64,000 nucleotides of DNA from Chamaelirium japonicum. Lineage: Eukaryota > Streptophyta > Magnoliopsida > Liliales > Melanthiaceae. The position numbers were made by a program, and so were the translations under genes. Positions within the stretch are counted from its first letter, which is position 1; each line of letters starts with the position of its first letter. Shown here one piece after another: positions 35,164-46,400 of the stretch. Under the pieces are notes generated by a model, which did not search any database, was not told where the DNA came from, and saw only the letters and a list, made by a program, of their open reading frames with translations. The DNA is taken from contig OX393552.1 in NCBI GenBank assembly GCA_947650365.1, positions 48,810,999-48,874,998 of the forward strand. Direction: 5' to 3'.

Positions 35164-35514
35164 CAGCGATTCAGTGAGATATGAGATAACTTTGAGAAAC
35201 CTATCTAGAGGTTTTAGAATTTGATGAAAATTAGTGCGCATGCTCTCTATGGCAAGTTGATCATCCTCACAAAAAATCATCAAATTCTAAAACCTCTAAG
35301 GGCATCAAATGTTAGAAGATTTATCGACCGTCCATTAAAACCAATAATTTGAATTGTGTATTTGATGCCTCTAGAGGTTTTAGAATTGGATGGTTTTTTG
35401 TGAGGATGATCAACTTGCCATAGAGAGCATGCGCCAATTTTCATCAAATTCTAAAACCTCTAGATAGGTTTCTCAAAGTTATCTCATAGAAGAGTTATCT
35501 CACTGGATCGTTAT

Positions 35515-35517
<3 letters not shown>
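35161..35517. repeat. Hairpin element, family F copy 3, between (TA)n arrays
   Basis: The outer inverted repeat is CAGTGAGATA...TTTGAGAAACCTATCTAGAG on the left, with its complement on the right. The inner parts repeat CTAGAGGTTTTAGAATTTGATG in alternating orientation. The central part GGCATCAAATGTTAGAAG...TTTGAATTG closely matches the copy at 7844-8114. (TA)n lies on both sides. Confidence 0.82.

Positions 35518-35585
<68 letters not shown>
35518..35585. repeat. (TA)n microsatellite
   Basis: A perfect TA run of nearly 70 bp at the right edge of the hairpin chain. Confidence 0.95.
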
Positions 35586-35588
<3 letters not shown>

Positions 35589-35649
35589 ATAGGCGCCGCT
35601 TTGTCTAGACAAGCCAAAACGCCTAGACACCGTCTAGCCACCTTGACTA

Positions 35650-36596
35650 TGTCCTCATGCATCTAAAAAGAACTCGTCCTTGAATTTATGGGTTGATCTA
35701 CATAAAAGCAAATGGGGCAGCTCCCACCCGACCATATTGTTCCTAAATGCATAGCAAACATCTAACAAGTTCTCTATTATCTTAGCATGTATGGCACAAG
35801 GAGCTTCCCCTTCATGAAAAACTTTAAACACTGCCTTTGGTACCACACAGCAATCGAGGCTATTGTACCGCCTTCTACACCTCTGGCATAAACAGTTTTG
35901 ATCGCCTCTTTTATTGGTACCACAATCATAGGCATTAGTCATGGCCATGATACGAGATTTTCATGCACACACACCTTTTTAGTCCCTCATGAAAATGTTT
36001 TCAATGTTGCACATGTCATGACAATCATATCCATTGGTAAGGCCATATATTCGCCGCATTTTATGTAAATAGTCAACACAATAAGAACAAAGTAACAACA
36101 CAATAAGAACAAAACAGAACTTGAGGAAAGAGAAAGGGGTGCTGTAACTTTGCCACATTAGCTTAATATCAAATACTTTAAAGACATTATGTAGCGTTGA
36201 ATCCTATGTCAAACTTAACATCAATGTTACCCGACCAACATGTGGGCCTATGCGTGCCCCCTATAACCCAAGCATCCGGATAAGGACTTACAATTCCATA
36301 GACCAGATGGATAATTAACGACGACGGAAAAACAAAACCAACACATTTCTTTCAGATGAAGGCCAATAACCATCTATGCCAACCTAGACATATTTGAAAT
36401 GATAGGGATAAAAAATGTCTCACAAAACAAAAGCCAAGAAAGGGGGTGAAGGAAAAAAAGGTCCTTCATGAAAAATGCCTTGAACAAATGCATGGCAAAC
36501 TACCATAATCAAAGAATCACCGCTACATCAGACTAAAGATAATCAGAGTTGTATCAACACTGGCATACATATGCTCTGTCATGAGCTGGATTTCTT
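35650..36596. other. Intergenic, no gene recognised
   Basis: A minus-strand frame at 35655-35948 (97 aa) contains a few cysteines but matches no family I know. It includes no convincing start context. Confidence 0.35.
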
Positions 36597-38640
36597 AGAT
36601 TATTTTAAATTGAAATCAATAGGAATAATTACTGCAAATGTCTAATCGGGATTTATGTAAAAATGAATCTTATGCAGAAAATGGATTTCTCGTTCAAAAA
36701 CAGTATATTAGTAGGAAAAAAACTTTTGATTAGAGTTGTGATGCCTGAAGAGCCAAGAGTGAGATTTGGGTGCTGGCAGGATTATGGTCAAACAACAGGC
36801 ACATTGGAACTAATTCGTAGTTCGACAGTTGTTGGCACATAGAATGGTATCGATGCACTTTTTTGTCCGTCCCATGGCTTGTGGTGCATTGGTGAAATCC
36901 ACAATAATCAGGCCCAAGGTTGGTCACCATGTCCCGGCTTCAAGTTCATAGTTCTAACTAAGATAGGGTTGAATGGAGTAGAGTGGAGCCACCCCCGGAG
37001 AAGAAAACGGATGCATAGTTCCATAGTGGAAGTAATTAAGGTGGAGACGCTTAGAGCATCAACTAAGGGACGGTCTGGCACCATCCTAAATAGTTAAGGG
37101 ACTTGATTGAACATGTTCCATCAGCTTGGAGATCGGAGGGTTGGTGTTCGTGTTCTCATGTGACTATGTACATAAGTACTATAGTAGATGTACGGTCAAC
37201 AGTGTCATAAAGAGTCACTCCGAGTGCAGATGGACGTTGATAAAGAGTCACTCCGAGTGCAGCTGGACGCTGATAATGACACAAACTAATCTTGTTAACT
37301 GGGTGTTTTTGGGGATTTGGCTGCAACCCTAAGATCGGGTTGTGATTTGCTAAAAAAGAACTGCCAAAAAAGAAGAACTAACAATGCAGTTCATCGAAAC
37401 ATTCGAGAAGAAAAAAGCAATCGACAATTGCTATGAAAGAGCAAGGAATACAATGTAATGTGAATAAAGTCAGCAAAATGACACGATGTCAGCTACAGTC
37501 CATATTCACTAATATTATGCTGAACTTGAAAATTTCTAGAATGTATATAGACATTAAAACTACTATATCACTGGAAGATAGTTGATTCAGAATAGAACAA
37601 TGTTGAATTATCAACGATAAATAATACCTACTTTATTTAAAAGAAACGGCCAGACTGAATAAATGGAAACTTCTACAGATATGATAAGGCACGTTACACC
37701 CAGTAGTTTAAGCTTGGCACCCGTCCAATTTTAATTTTATTTTTATCCAAAGTGCCCTATTTTAATTTTTTTATACCCAAACTGTTCTCAACTTCTCATC
37801 CCAAACCTCTAGCCAACCTCACCACTGACCCTCGACACCACCTCCATCCCTAGACCCCTGACGCCACCTCCATCCCCTCCTCGACGTCCCCTTTCCGATG
37901 ACGCGTCCAACATCCTCCAGCGTGCTCCTTCGCCTTCCTCCTTCCACTTTCTCCTCTTTCATTTTCCTCCTTCCAATTTCTTTATCTTTCTTTCTCCTCC
38001 ATCTTCTCTGTGACGAAACCCTAAGCCAACCAAAAATCCTATCGACGGTTGCCCGCCGACAGTGTGTCGGCAGAGCAACCACCGACATTAGTGTGTGGAT
38101 GTTGATTGTCGGCAAGTTCGATATTGACACAGTAATGCTGGCGGCTGCCCCACGGACACTGTAGGTGGGCAATCGTCGATATGTGCATCTGGTTTCTCCG
38201 TGATGAAGATGGAAGAAGAAAGAGGAGGAAGGAGACGGAAGGAGAAAGGAGGAAGAGGAAAAAGGGCAGGGAGGAAGTTGGAAGTGGCGTTGGCAACGTG
38301 GCGACGAGGACGGAACGACCGAGGGGAATGGGATCGACGACGAGGGTTCGGGGGTGAAGGTTGGCTAGAGGTTAGGGGTAAGGGTGTTTTGGGATTATCG
38401 AAGGTGCAACACGGAAATAAAAAGGTTTGATGTGGACAAAAATGTGAGTACCAAGCTGAAAGCGGTGGGTGCAGATAGAACGCGCCATAAGATAATTGTA
38501 TCAAATTAACTGACAAATAAGATGTCAAACCCACGTTTCATCAAGCATAAGAAGCAAATATGAGCGACTAGTCATGGACTCAGAAAGGAGAAAAAAGGAA
38601 ATCCCCATAAACAAGACCAAAGTATAGTGCTCAAAGTCAA
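36597..38640. repeat. Local duplication, copy 2 (carries the MULE insert)
   Basis: This is the partner of 31565-33575. The alignable parts are 36597-36745, 37270-37680 and 38487-38640. A 33-bp tandem duplication (unit AGAGTCACTCCGAGTGCAG) at about 37211-37275 is present only in this copy. Confidence 0.75.
37688..38486. mobile_element. Non-autonomous Mutator-like element (799 bp)
   Basis: The long imperfect terminal inverted repeats, roughly 140 bp, start GGCACGTT on the left and GGCGCGTT on the right (reversed), and share CCCAAA...CCTCTAGCCAACC near their inner ends. The flanking 9-mers are ATATGATAA (37679-37687) and ATAAGATAA (38487-38495), one mismatch apart, as expected for Mutator. The interior is GC-rich, with pyrimidine-rich left and purine-rich right halves, and carries no transposase. 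It could hold captured host sequence, but I cannot name a source gene. Confidence 0.85.
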
Positions 38641-39389
38641 CGAGTTAAAAGCTTGGAATCAATGGTTGCATTCAACCTCAATCCAAAGCAAATATCGCAG
38701 AACAAACTAACCCAAATGAAGCAATGATATCATCATCGTTTGTAGGTGGTTCACCAAAATGAATTGATTAGCTCAGAGATAAGAATGCTCCAAATATGCC
38801 GGTTCAAGTAATTCTGACATTGCATGGAAAACCAGGAGCAAGGTTGAACTAATCAAAAATGGAAGGATATGAGCACGCCCAACAACATCCAGATCCACAC
38901 ACACTAAGCATCAGCTTGAGAGAATCAATGTATAAAATTGAAGAATGAAATCAACTGAAAAGTTTCTTACACAGTAAACGGATTGGAAAAGAACAGACCG
39001 GCAATTCACATAATGTTCGTGACAGGTATAGTAGATGGGGGCATGTACCTTCTTAACTTCGAAACCGACTTCCGTGTCTTCCATAAGAATCAGAAGCAAG
39101 TTTCTTATAAGCCCAAACCGAGATAGAGATCAAGAAATGCTGCAATTCTTTCAAGGTATTTTCTATTTGCAGTGGAAATATAAAGATAAAATCATGCCTT
39201 CAACTTTTACTACTACTTCAGTGAGATAGCAGTGGCTTCTTCTACTTTTACATTTCAGTGAGAGATCAAGGCAACCTTCTTCAATTTTTACACTTCAGTG
39301 ATCATAACTTACACCACCAGAAAGACAATGGCAAGCTTTTCCACTTCTCGTCTTCCTTTGACATCTTACAAGCCCGTTCCCACCTAATG
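38641..39389. other. 3' flank of the RING ligase gene
   Basis: This stretch lies downstream of the RING gene stop codon on the minus strand and probably includes its 3' UTR. A short repeated word (TTTTACATTTCAGTGA / TTTTACACTTCAGTGA) lies at 39246-39301. No clear poly(A) signal was found close to the stop. Confidence 0.35.
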
Positions 39390-40535
39390 CTAAACCGGTG
39401 CTGCACCCCTAACAGATCGAAAAAGTGATGCTCTCCTGATAGCAGTGCCGCGGTGGCTACGAGGAGACGACTCTGAACTCGATCTAAGAGAGGAAGAAGG
39501 AGATCGCCATCGCCCAAAAAATGAGAATAAATTGTGAAACAACCGACCAATTCCGCCATTCTCCCTCGACCGCCTCCTTCTAGAGTTCCACGAGATCCTT
39601 CTCGGTGCGCCGCCAGTATTGAATCCACCGTCCATCTCCGAATAAACGACTGGGAGCTCCTGCTCCCCGGCTCTCCTACCCCCGGAAAACCTCCCAACAG
39701 CAAACCCACCGCCCGGAAGCCTCCATATCGTGAGTCCCACCGCATCTTCCTCGCTCCCACCAATGGGAGCCCGCTCATCACTCTCCGGCAAACCCCCTCC
39801 ACACACATCCGCAGGCATCTCGCGGCGGCAGACAGGACATGAGTTCCGAAGCGACAGCCACGGCAAGATGCAGTCTTGATGGTAGATGTGCTTGCAGGGC
39901 ATCTCGCGAGCCTCGGTGCCAAGCTCGAACGGGTCCTTGCAGACGGCGCAGTGGCTATCCACGCTGATGTGGGGGGCGGCGATTGCAATGGTCGGCATCG
40001 ACTCGATGGCAGCTTTTGACGCTGGCGGGTGCTCAGAGCCCCGCCTGCCGCCATTCATCTCGACCAGGGCGAGCTGGTGGAGGAGGCGGTCGAAGCCCGA
40101 ACCCATCAGGAAATCCGAAATGCTAGCGGGCAAGGGGCGTAGGCCGGATCCTGCCCCGTCGTCGTAGTAGAATCCGAAGCTGCTGGTGGTGGTGCGATCG
40201 GGGTCGGGGTCGGGGCCGTCAACGGACGGTCCGCGGAGAACGATGATGGGGTTGTAGGGGGGACGGTCGCCCGTGGCGGTGCGGCCCCTGCGGGGAAAGC
40301 GTAGCTCAGAAGCTCGGGGCCGAGGGACCGGGGCGTCGTCATGGAGCATGTTCATGGTGGCGGCGGGGCTGCTGCCGCGGCGGGGCTCGGACGGGAGGCG
40401 GGGATGGGTCTCCACCTCCTCGAGGAAGCCGCCGTGGCACTCAGGGCAGACGACGGCGCCCTGGCCCCAGACCCTGACGAAGCGGCTGCACCGATAGCAC
40501 CAGTACGACGGCGCCGTCGCAGGAGAAGAACACAT
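39390..40535 (-). CDS. RDUF: RING-H2 / DUF1117 E3 ubiquitin ligase (RDUF1/2-like)
   Basis: This intronless gene of 381 aa belongs to the plant RING-DUF1117 family. Its members are E3 ligases that pass ubiquitin from E2 enzymes to substrates, and the Arabidopsis RDUF1/2 members act in ABA and drought responses. Domains in order: an N-terminal zinc ribbon (C13, C16, C30, C33; WCYRCSRFV...VVCPECHGGF); a Pro/Arg-rich linker; a RING-H2 domain with ligands C196, C199, C214, H216, H219, C222, C233, C236; and a DUF1117 region at about 265-312 (VGLTIWRLPGGGFAVGRFSG). The basic, Ser-rich tail ends the protein. All eight RING ligands are present, so ligase activity is likely. Length fits the family. The gene is very GC-rich with C/G codon ends, typical of intronless monocot genes. 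Which Arabidopsis paralogue it matches best cannot be told from reading. Confidence 0.93.
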   Translation of the reverse strand: MCSSPATAPSYWCYRCSRFVRVWGQGAVVCPECHGGFLEEVETHPRLPSEPRRGSSPAATMNMLHDDAPVPRPRASELRFPRRGRTATGDRPPYNPIIVLRGPSVDGPDPDPDRTTTSSFGFYYDDGAGSGLRPLPASISDFLMGSGFDRLLHQLALVEMNGGRRGSEHPPASKAAIESMPTIAIAAPHISVDSHCAVCKDPFELGTEAREMPCKHIYHQDCILPWLSLRNSCPVCRREMPADVCGGGLPESDERAPIGGSEEDAVGLTIWRLPGGGFAVGRFSGGRRAGEQELPVVYSEMDGGFNTGGAPRRISWNSRRRRSRENGGIGRLFHNLFSFFGRWRSPSSSLRSSSESSPRSHRGTAIRRASLFRSVRGAAPV

Positions 40536-41100
40536 CCAACAGAGGACGGGACTAATAGATTGAAGCCCTAAAAATGCGATCTTTGACGAAAATGAATCGA
40601 TCGATTGCTACAGAGAATGAGATTCGCGGAAGGGGAAAGACGAGGATCGATGGCGGAGGAGGGAGGGGGTGATCGGATGCGTAGGATCACCGGGCGGCTC
40701 TCGGATTCTTTTGTGGACAACGGAGAGGACGGAGGTGGGGGCTTTAAGGGCATGGCGAAGCTTCGACTGCGGAACCGCGTGGGGCGTGCTGGCGTCCGGC
40801 CGACGATTCTGGTCGGAGAGTGGACGTTGACCTATTGCTATCGTGACGACGTTGGATGGAAGCTGACGCCGTTATAACGACCGCCGTGAACTGACTGGTT
40901 CTCGTTGCGTCTCCAGCTGCAGATACCGATTCGGTGACCGAGCCGCTTGGAAGATGATTGGGCCGGTCAAAGGATCGGATTTGGATAGCAAGATCCGCTG
41001 ATCCATCATCAGACAACAAATTAAAAAACCGGGAGGGGCTATATATACAGCTCTCGATTTGCTATAGGCCACCTCCACCTTTATATACCCCATAACTTAG
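40536..41100 (-). promoter_or_regulatory. 5' leader and promoter region of the RING ligase
   Basis: GC-rich, CpG-rich sequence lies directly upstream of the RING gene start on the minus strand, turning AT-rich beyond about 41030. No clear TATA box within 100 bp was identified. Small frames on both strands here (for example 40605-40877) have GC-biased composition and no family match, so I treat them as non-coding. Confidence 0.4.
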
Positions 41101-41376
41101 TATAAATTATTGTTTATCCTGTACGAATGATTTTATCCATACTTTTTCCTCTTCTTTTCATTTACCTCCCTCCTTACTCTTTTACCTCCCTTTCTTTCTC
41201 CTCTTTTTTCTTTGTTGTGCCTGTGCTGCCCACCACTCGTCGCCCACCACTCGTCGCCCACCACCACCCATCTAAACCTTAACCTCCACCTCCTTCTCTT
41301 CTTTCTCCTCCCTCTCCCTTTTTCTTTCCCATTTCCCTCCTCTTTCAACTTTTCTTATTCCCCTCCCCCCCTCTCT

Positions 41377-41523
41377 GAAATTGCAACACTCGACCAACCC
41401 ATGCCGAATGCATCTACTGTGCATTCGGTGGGGAAGTCTGAATGCATCTGTTGTGCATTCAGCCATGAAGTCCGAATGCACAGTAGATGCATTCAGCCTG
41501 GTTTAGTCGAGTGTCGCAATTTC
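41377..41523. repeat. Imperfect palindrome with repeated GAATGCATCTACTGTGCATTC
   Basis: The outer arms GAAATTGCAACACTCGACC (41377 on) and its near-complement ending at 41523 enclose three copies of a self-complementary word built on GAATGCAT...TGTGCATTC. Beyond the palindrome the left side (41140-41370) is pyrimidine-rich and the right side (41525-41650) is purine-rich, so the inverted symmetry may extend to about 500 bp. Confidence 0.75.
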
Positions 41524-41899
41524 AAAATGGGGGAGAGAGAGAAGAAGAAGAATGAAGAAGAATAAGGGGACGAAAAAGGAGGAGAGTGAGGAAGGAAAGA
41601 AAAGGAGGAGAAGGAGGAGGAAGAAGAAGGGAAACAAAGGGGGTGGCTTTTAGACGGGGGTTGCCTTTGATATTTCAAAGATTCAAGAAATGGCATTTCA
41701 ATCTTTCAATGACTCAAGTAATTTCTATTTCACTTCAGAGCTGCTTTCAGTTAGACTTGAAGTTGTCTAGAATCTTGGCTAAATCCGGTATAAATTTTAA
41801 TGATTAAATGACTGCTTCTAACAAATTGAGACTGTATATAGCACCACCCTTTTAAAAACTCGATACATAACTGTTAAGTACGAGTAATGCTATCTGAAT

Positions 41900-43486
41900 C
41901 AATGTTATCAGACCTGGATCGGACCTGACCTGATCGAGGGTCTGTGTCACAGGTCTCCGGTTCAACCACTGGGTCAACTAGTTGTACCAGTCTATAATAT
42001 AAGAAAAAAAAGGATACAAAATTCTTAAAATATTTTTTTATTACAAAATATCTAGAAAAATCCATAAACAAAATATGTAAAATTAAGAATATGCATTCCA
42101 CAAACTAATATTGAGTATATGTCACATATTATTTCATGATTTTTATCAATCATAAAGTACATCTGTAAAGCAAAGAAATAAGCACAATAGAATAAGGTTT
42201 TAACAAGGAAGTGCCCTTGGTGATCAGTAAGTGTCTCGAAACCTTTACACTGTTTTTTTTTTTGGGAAATAGTGAGTGTCTCGAAACCTTTTGGACAATG
42301 GACTCGCTTTGGGCTCGGACTAATCCTTTTAGAGATGCACACCGATCCACTCAGACGTTTCCTTATGTGCCTCTTGGGTAACTTGAGAAGGGGGGGGGGG
42401 GATGGGGTGGAGTTAAACCCACTACCTCCTCACCCAAGCACAAGTTGCTTTACCAACGGCCCTATCTATTGGTGGGTACATGGCCCTTAGCACTGTTTAC
42501 AGAGTGCTAAAGGGGATTCAGTGGGAGTGGGGATTGATGGTCGTCCAACCAGTCGGGTGAATTGTGATCCTTGAGGCACTGTGGGAGGGGAAGCAAAGCA
42601 ATACGGAGAATTGAAAGGAAAAAGAAAAAAGAAAAGTTCAGACGCAGTAGAGGAGTATGTGTAGGGAAGAAAAGCACTCACCTGGATTTGGGAACAAGGA
42701 AGAGGCACAATGAGAAAAGTTTAAACACAAATTGAAAGGAGAATAGTGCCTCTCAGAACATGCACAGCGGCCTCCTCAAATGTACCGGTCCCACCACCAT
42801 TGAGGAGAATCCCTCAAAAAATCCTTCCAAGGGACTCCTCAATGGTGGGGTCACCCGGTGGCCTCCACCCAAACTCCTCAACCTCTTTCTCATCGTTGGT
42901 GAGGAGAATTCCTCCTCAATGTCAAATTGTGCACACGAGAGTGACTTTGTCCTTGACAATCGCAACCATACGTTGCCGATCGTGTGGTCCAAATGAATTC
43001 AATTATTGTTGGGCTTTGCCCTTGTAAATCACAGCCGTACGGTGTCGATTGTGTGGTCCAAATGAATTCGATTGTCATTGTCCCGAAATTGTAAAAGAGA
43101 ATTTTGAGGAGACCGTTGGAGACTCACATCTACCTCCTCTCCTCAAAGGTGATGTGGCATACAAATCCTCCTCAACCATGCTTTTGAGGAGGCCCATTTT
43201 GAGAAGGCCGTTGTACATGCTCGCATATCGTAAAAATTGATAAGAGGCATCTCTAGCCTGGAGGCCGGGGCTAGAAAACCCTCGCTGGCATTTTGATTTC
43301 GTGGCCACATGGTCTCTTTTGAGCAAAAATCAAGAACCCCTTGGGTTGGTCAAAACATTGGACGGTTTGCATGGGTTTCATCGGGTTCCTATTATTTCTG
43401 ATTATGATGGCAGACTAAACCGACTGAATGTGCAGTTTAGCGGTTCACTGGTCCGATCAGCCGATCCGATTCGGTTCTAATAACAC
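41900..43486. mobile_element. Possible hAT-like element with CAATGTTATCAGACC ends
   Basis: The left end reads CAATGTTATCAGACCTGG. The right end, reversed, reads AGTGTTATTAGAACCGAATC. The GGATCGG/CCGATCC interior words match those of the element at 56085-57317. I could not find a matching 8-bp target duplication, so the boundaries are tentative. A Harbinger-like element lies inside. Confidence 0.4.
42756..43222. mobile_element. PIF/Harbinger-like MITE (467 bp)
   Basis: The terminal inverted repeats are GAACATGCACAGCGGCCTCC on the left and GAGCATGTACAACGGCCTTC on the right (reversed), close to the GGGCATGTACAATGG type of plant Harbinger elements. GAGGAG/CTCCTC words are abundant. An internal duplication repeats TGTGGTCCAAATGAATTC at about 42981 and 43051. 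A clean 3-bp TWA target duplication is not seen, so the class rests on the termini. Confidence 0.6.
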
Positions 43487-46400
43487 TTTGTGGGTGCAAA
43501 ATTTGGCTAAGGCATCATATCAGCCCAGCAGCTGGCAACATTCAGCTCATCCAGCAGTAGATCATCATACAAGTATACAACCCATTGGGAGCCCACGATG
43601 ATAGGTTGAGGCCCGTTTGGAGGACCATTTGCCTGCTTGCAGAAGCCCACACATGGACTAAGTGCACACTGGCACGTGGACCAGTCTCACGCCACCACCT
43701 CAATCCTAGAGTTGCAGTATACTAGCCCCTATAAGTAGCTCATTTGGCATTAGCAATAGGGGACTTTTGACTCTCAGCCAAATTTGGGGTTGCAGAGCTC
43801 CGAATTTGAACATATCGAATTCAAGGACTTGTCTCATGCCCCTAATCTTCTATTCTCCCCAAGATCTTCTTTTCTTTGTTCAATTGTACAAGTCCTCTCG
43901 TCTTATAAAGGGGTGGCTCTATGTGTTTCAGAGATAGTGGATTTAAGGTTGTGACTTACTGCATTGGGTCGGGCTACAACCAAACCTCGTCAACAAATCT
44001 TCATGCATACTCTCTCTTGTGTCTCTACTCCCTTCACTTTACAATTGACTCTCTCTAATTTGATTGATTGTTGGAGGGGATCGAGAGATAGAAAAGATCC
44101 CCCTGTACCCCCCCTACACCACTGATTTGAACATATTATGCGACATCTCCACAAAACAACCCATAGTGGTGTGGGGTGTCAGCTAGCACTCACTCCATTG
44201 TGAATCATGCCAAAGCAGCATTGAGCACTGGTCGATGCCCCAAACCACTGTAGGGGTGTCCCGCAGAGTTGACCTGCAATATGGTCAAATAGCATTACTT
44301 GTTAAGCACGGATCGGATAGGATTTGGATCAGAATTCAGCCCATTGACATATCTACATCAAACGATTGTGATAGTGTCAAATGCCCAGATGAGCAGTAGC
44401 TTCCAGATTTGCGACTCAGAAGGCCGGTACAGGGTGAAATTTGAGTCTAAATTAGGGATCATGAAAATCTTTTTTAATTTTACCCTTGGGCCTTAGATAT
44501 AAATCTTACTAATGTGGATAGGATATAATATATTAGGTTATAATTTATCGGATAAAGTTCTTAATGTATAATTTTTACCTAGATCCATATCTTATTTGTT
44601 GAGTAAATGGGATGCCATATTCGAACTGTTTTCGGATCATCGGATTAAAAAAAAAAAAAAGCATCCATAACTGACTTAAGATATTGGATTCTAGTCAAAA
44701 TCATGTGCATTGACGGGTCTAAGGGAATCTCGATAATGCGTTTAAGGGATTGATCATTTTACGCCCTTTTGCCTGGTTCTAGCAAAGGCACAAAAAAAGT
44801 TGGGTTTGACCCTTTAGTCCATTTGAGTAATGTTATCCAACCAAAAAATTTTACAATTTCTCTTTACAAAGGCATGGTGATTTGGAGCTTTTTGTTTTAT
44901 CATTGTAGTAAAGCTGCAAACCAAAATCAATACTTTTAAATAAAATTGGTTGACAATGTATAATGGCGATTAAATGATTGAACCACATGTAAGTGTGATG
45001 CCAAAAAGTGAGAAATCACAAGTGAAGCCAACAAAAATTAAGCGAGTTTGGTTTTTTTTTTTTTTTTGAAGATGATTTATTTTAGAAGGTAAAATGAGAA
45101 AGTAATTATTTAAATTATTTTTTTTTAGGAAAAATCCACATAGGAGAGGGATCGAGGAAAAATCCACATAGGAGAGGGATCGATAAACCACGGTTTGTAG
45201 CCAACTTCTCTTGCAATGCTACTCCCTTTAATCTATGATTGAGAGTAAAAAATTTACCCTCACACGTGGATAAATTGAAGTCTAAGCCAATTTGACCTAA
45301 TTTCATTATACGATACCCTCGTAGGTACAAAAAACATGATCTTTCTTATAGTGAAGAAGGAATCCTAATTCAATTGTCAGCGTATGTATAACTTAGTTAG
45401 ATAAGAAAAATAACAGTACGCCTACTTAACCAATGATTAACTATCGAAGTTTCAAGTATCACACGAATCCCAATTAAATGAAACTATGGGTGAGCTTCTT
45501 CTCTCTTTAGAATTAAAATGAAACATATTAAAAGATTTAATCATTTAATCACAAATGAGAGCAACATATAAGAAAGAGATGCTAGCTACTTACCATGGCA
45601 TCGGACCCCTCTCAATAGCGGGAGGGAGTTTAGCCTGCCATGGTGTTATTTGCTAAAATAGACATCATCAAAAATATAATGAAAATAGTTTTAAAAGGAA
45701 AAGAGATAAAGTGCATAAAAGAAAATATAAAAACTTTTTTGATTGCTTGAAAAAGAATACACCCGACTCCTACTTCTTCAGCATAACAGTATTACAACAC
45801 TCTTTCTACCGCACACACTCTCTAGTGAACATAATTCTAGTGAAGGTTCTTCTCCCCTTGTTCTTGGCCAGGACCCTCTATTTATAGGCTTTTGTAAATT
45901 GCACCCCACGACATCTCTTAGAAAAACCCTAATTCAAAATGAAAATTTTGGATAAGAAAATACTTGGTTTTTAGGCTCTGATTGACATCCCGTTTTTTAC
46001 CCAAAAATTGTTCAAATTTAGAAATATCCATTGCAATTTTTGTAGATTTGTGAATTATCTTTCCAATAATCTGATTTTGCATTAATTGGATATCTGAACC
46101 AAAAGTTATGGCCAAAATACGGAGAAGTGTACGTGCAGAATTTTGAATCCAGAATTGCTAAACATAGTTGATTTGTTTTCATGTACACGATTTGTATTGG
46201 ATATTGGGCTAGCCATCAACTGGGCCTTAAAAATATTCTTTCTGTGTAGCGTACATGAGTGAGCCACCATCTTGTTCAGCCTGGCCCATCAAAGCATTGG
46301 ACATCTTCCGTATCGTTGACTATGTAGGCCTGATCGGGTGCGTGCTTGGGTGAGGTGCTATGTTGTGCATGGCTAGGGAGGCTAGTCTTAGCTTGAGTAC

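Noticed and set aside
34166..35649. Whole block as one hAT element with TAGTCAA ends
   Set aside because: The ends are only partly matching and the flanking octamers TGCAATAG and TGTCCTCA do not agree; kept only as a remark.
39302..40054. 250-aa minus-strand frame overlapping the RING gene
   Set aside because: It is a shadow frame of the GC-rich RING ligase, with no recognisable domain.
41900..43486. Complete hAT element like that at 56085-57317
   Set aside because: The ends resemble each other but no 8-bp target duplication could be found, so it is listed only as a tentative feature.
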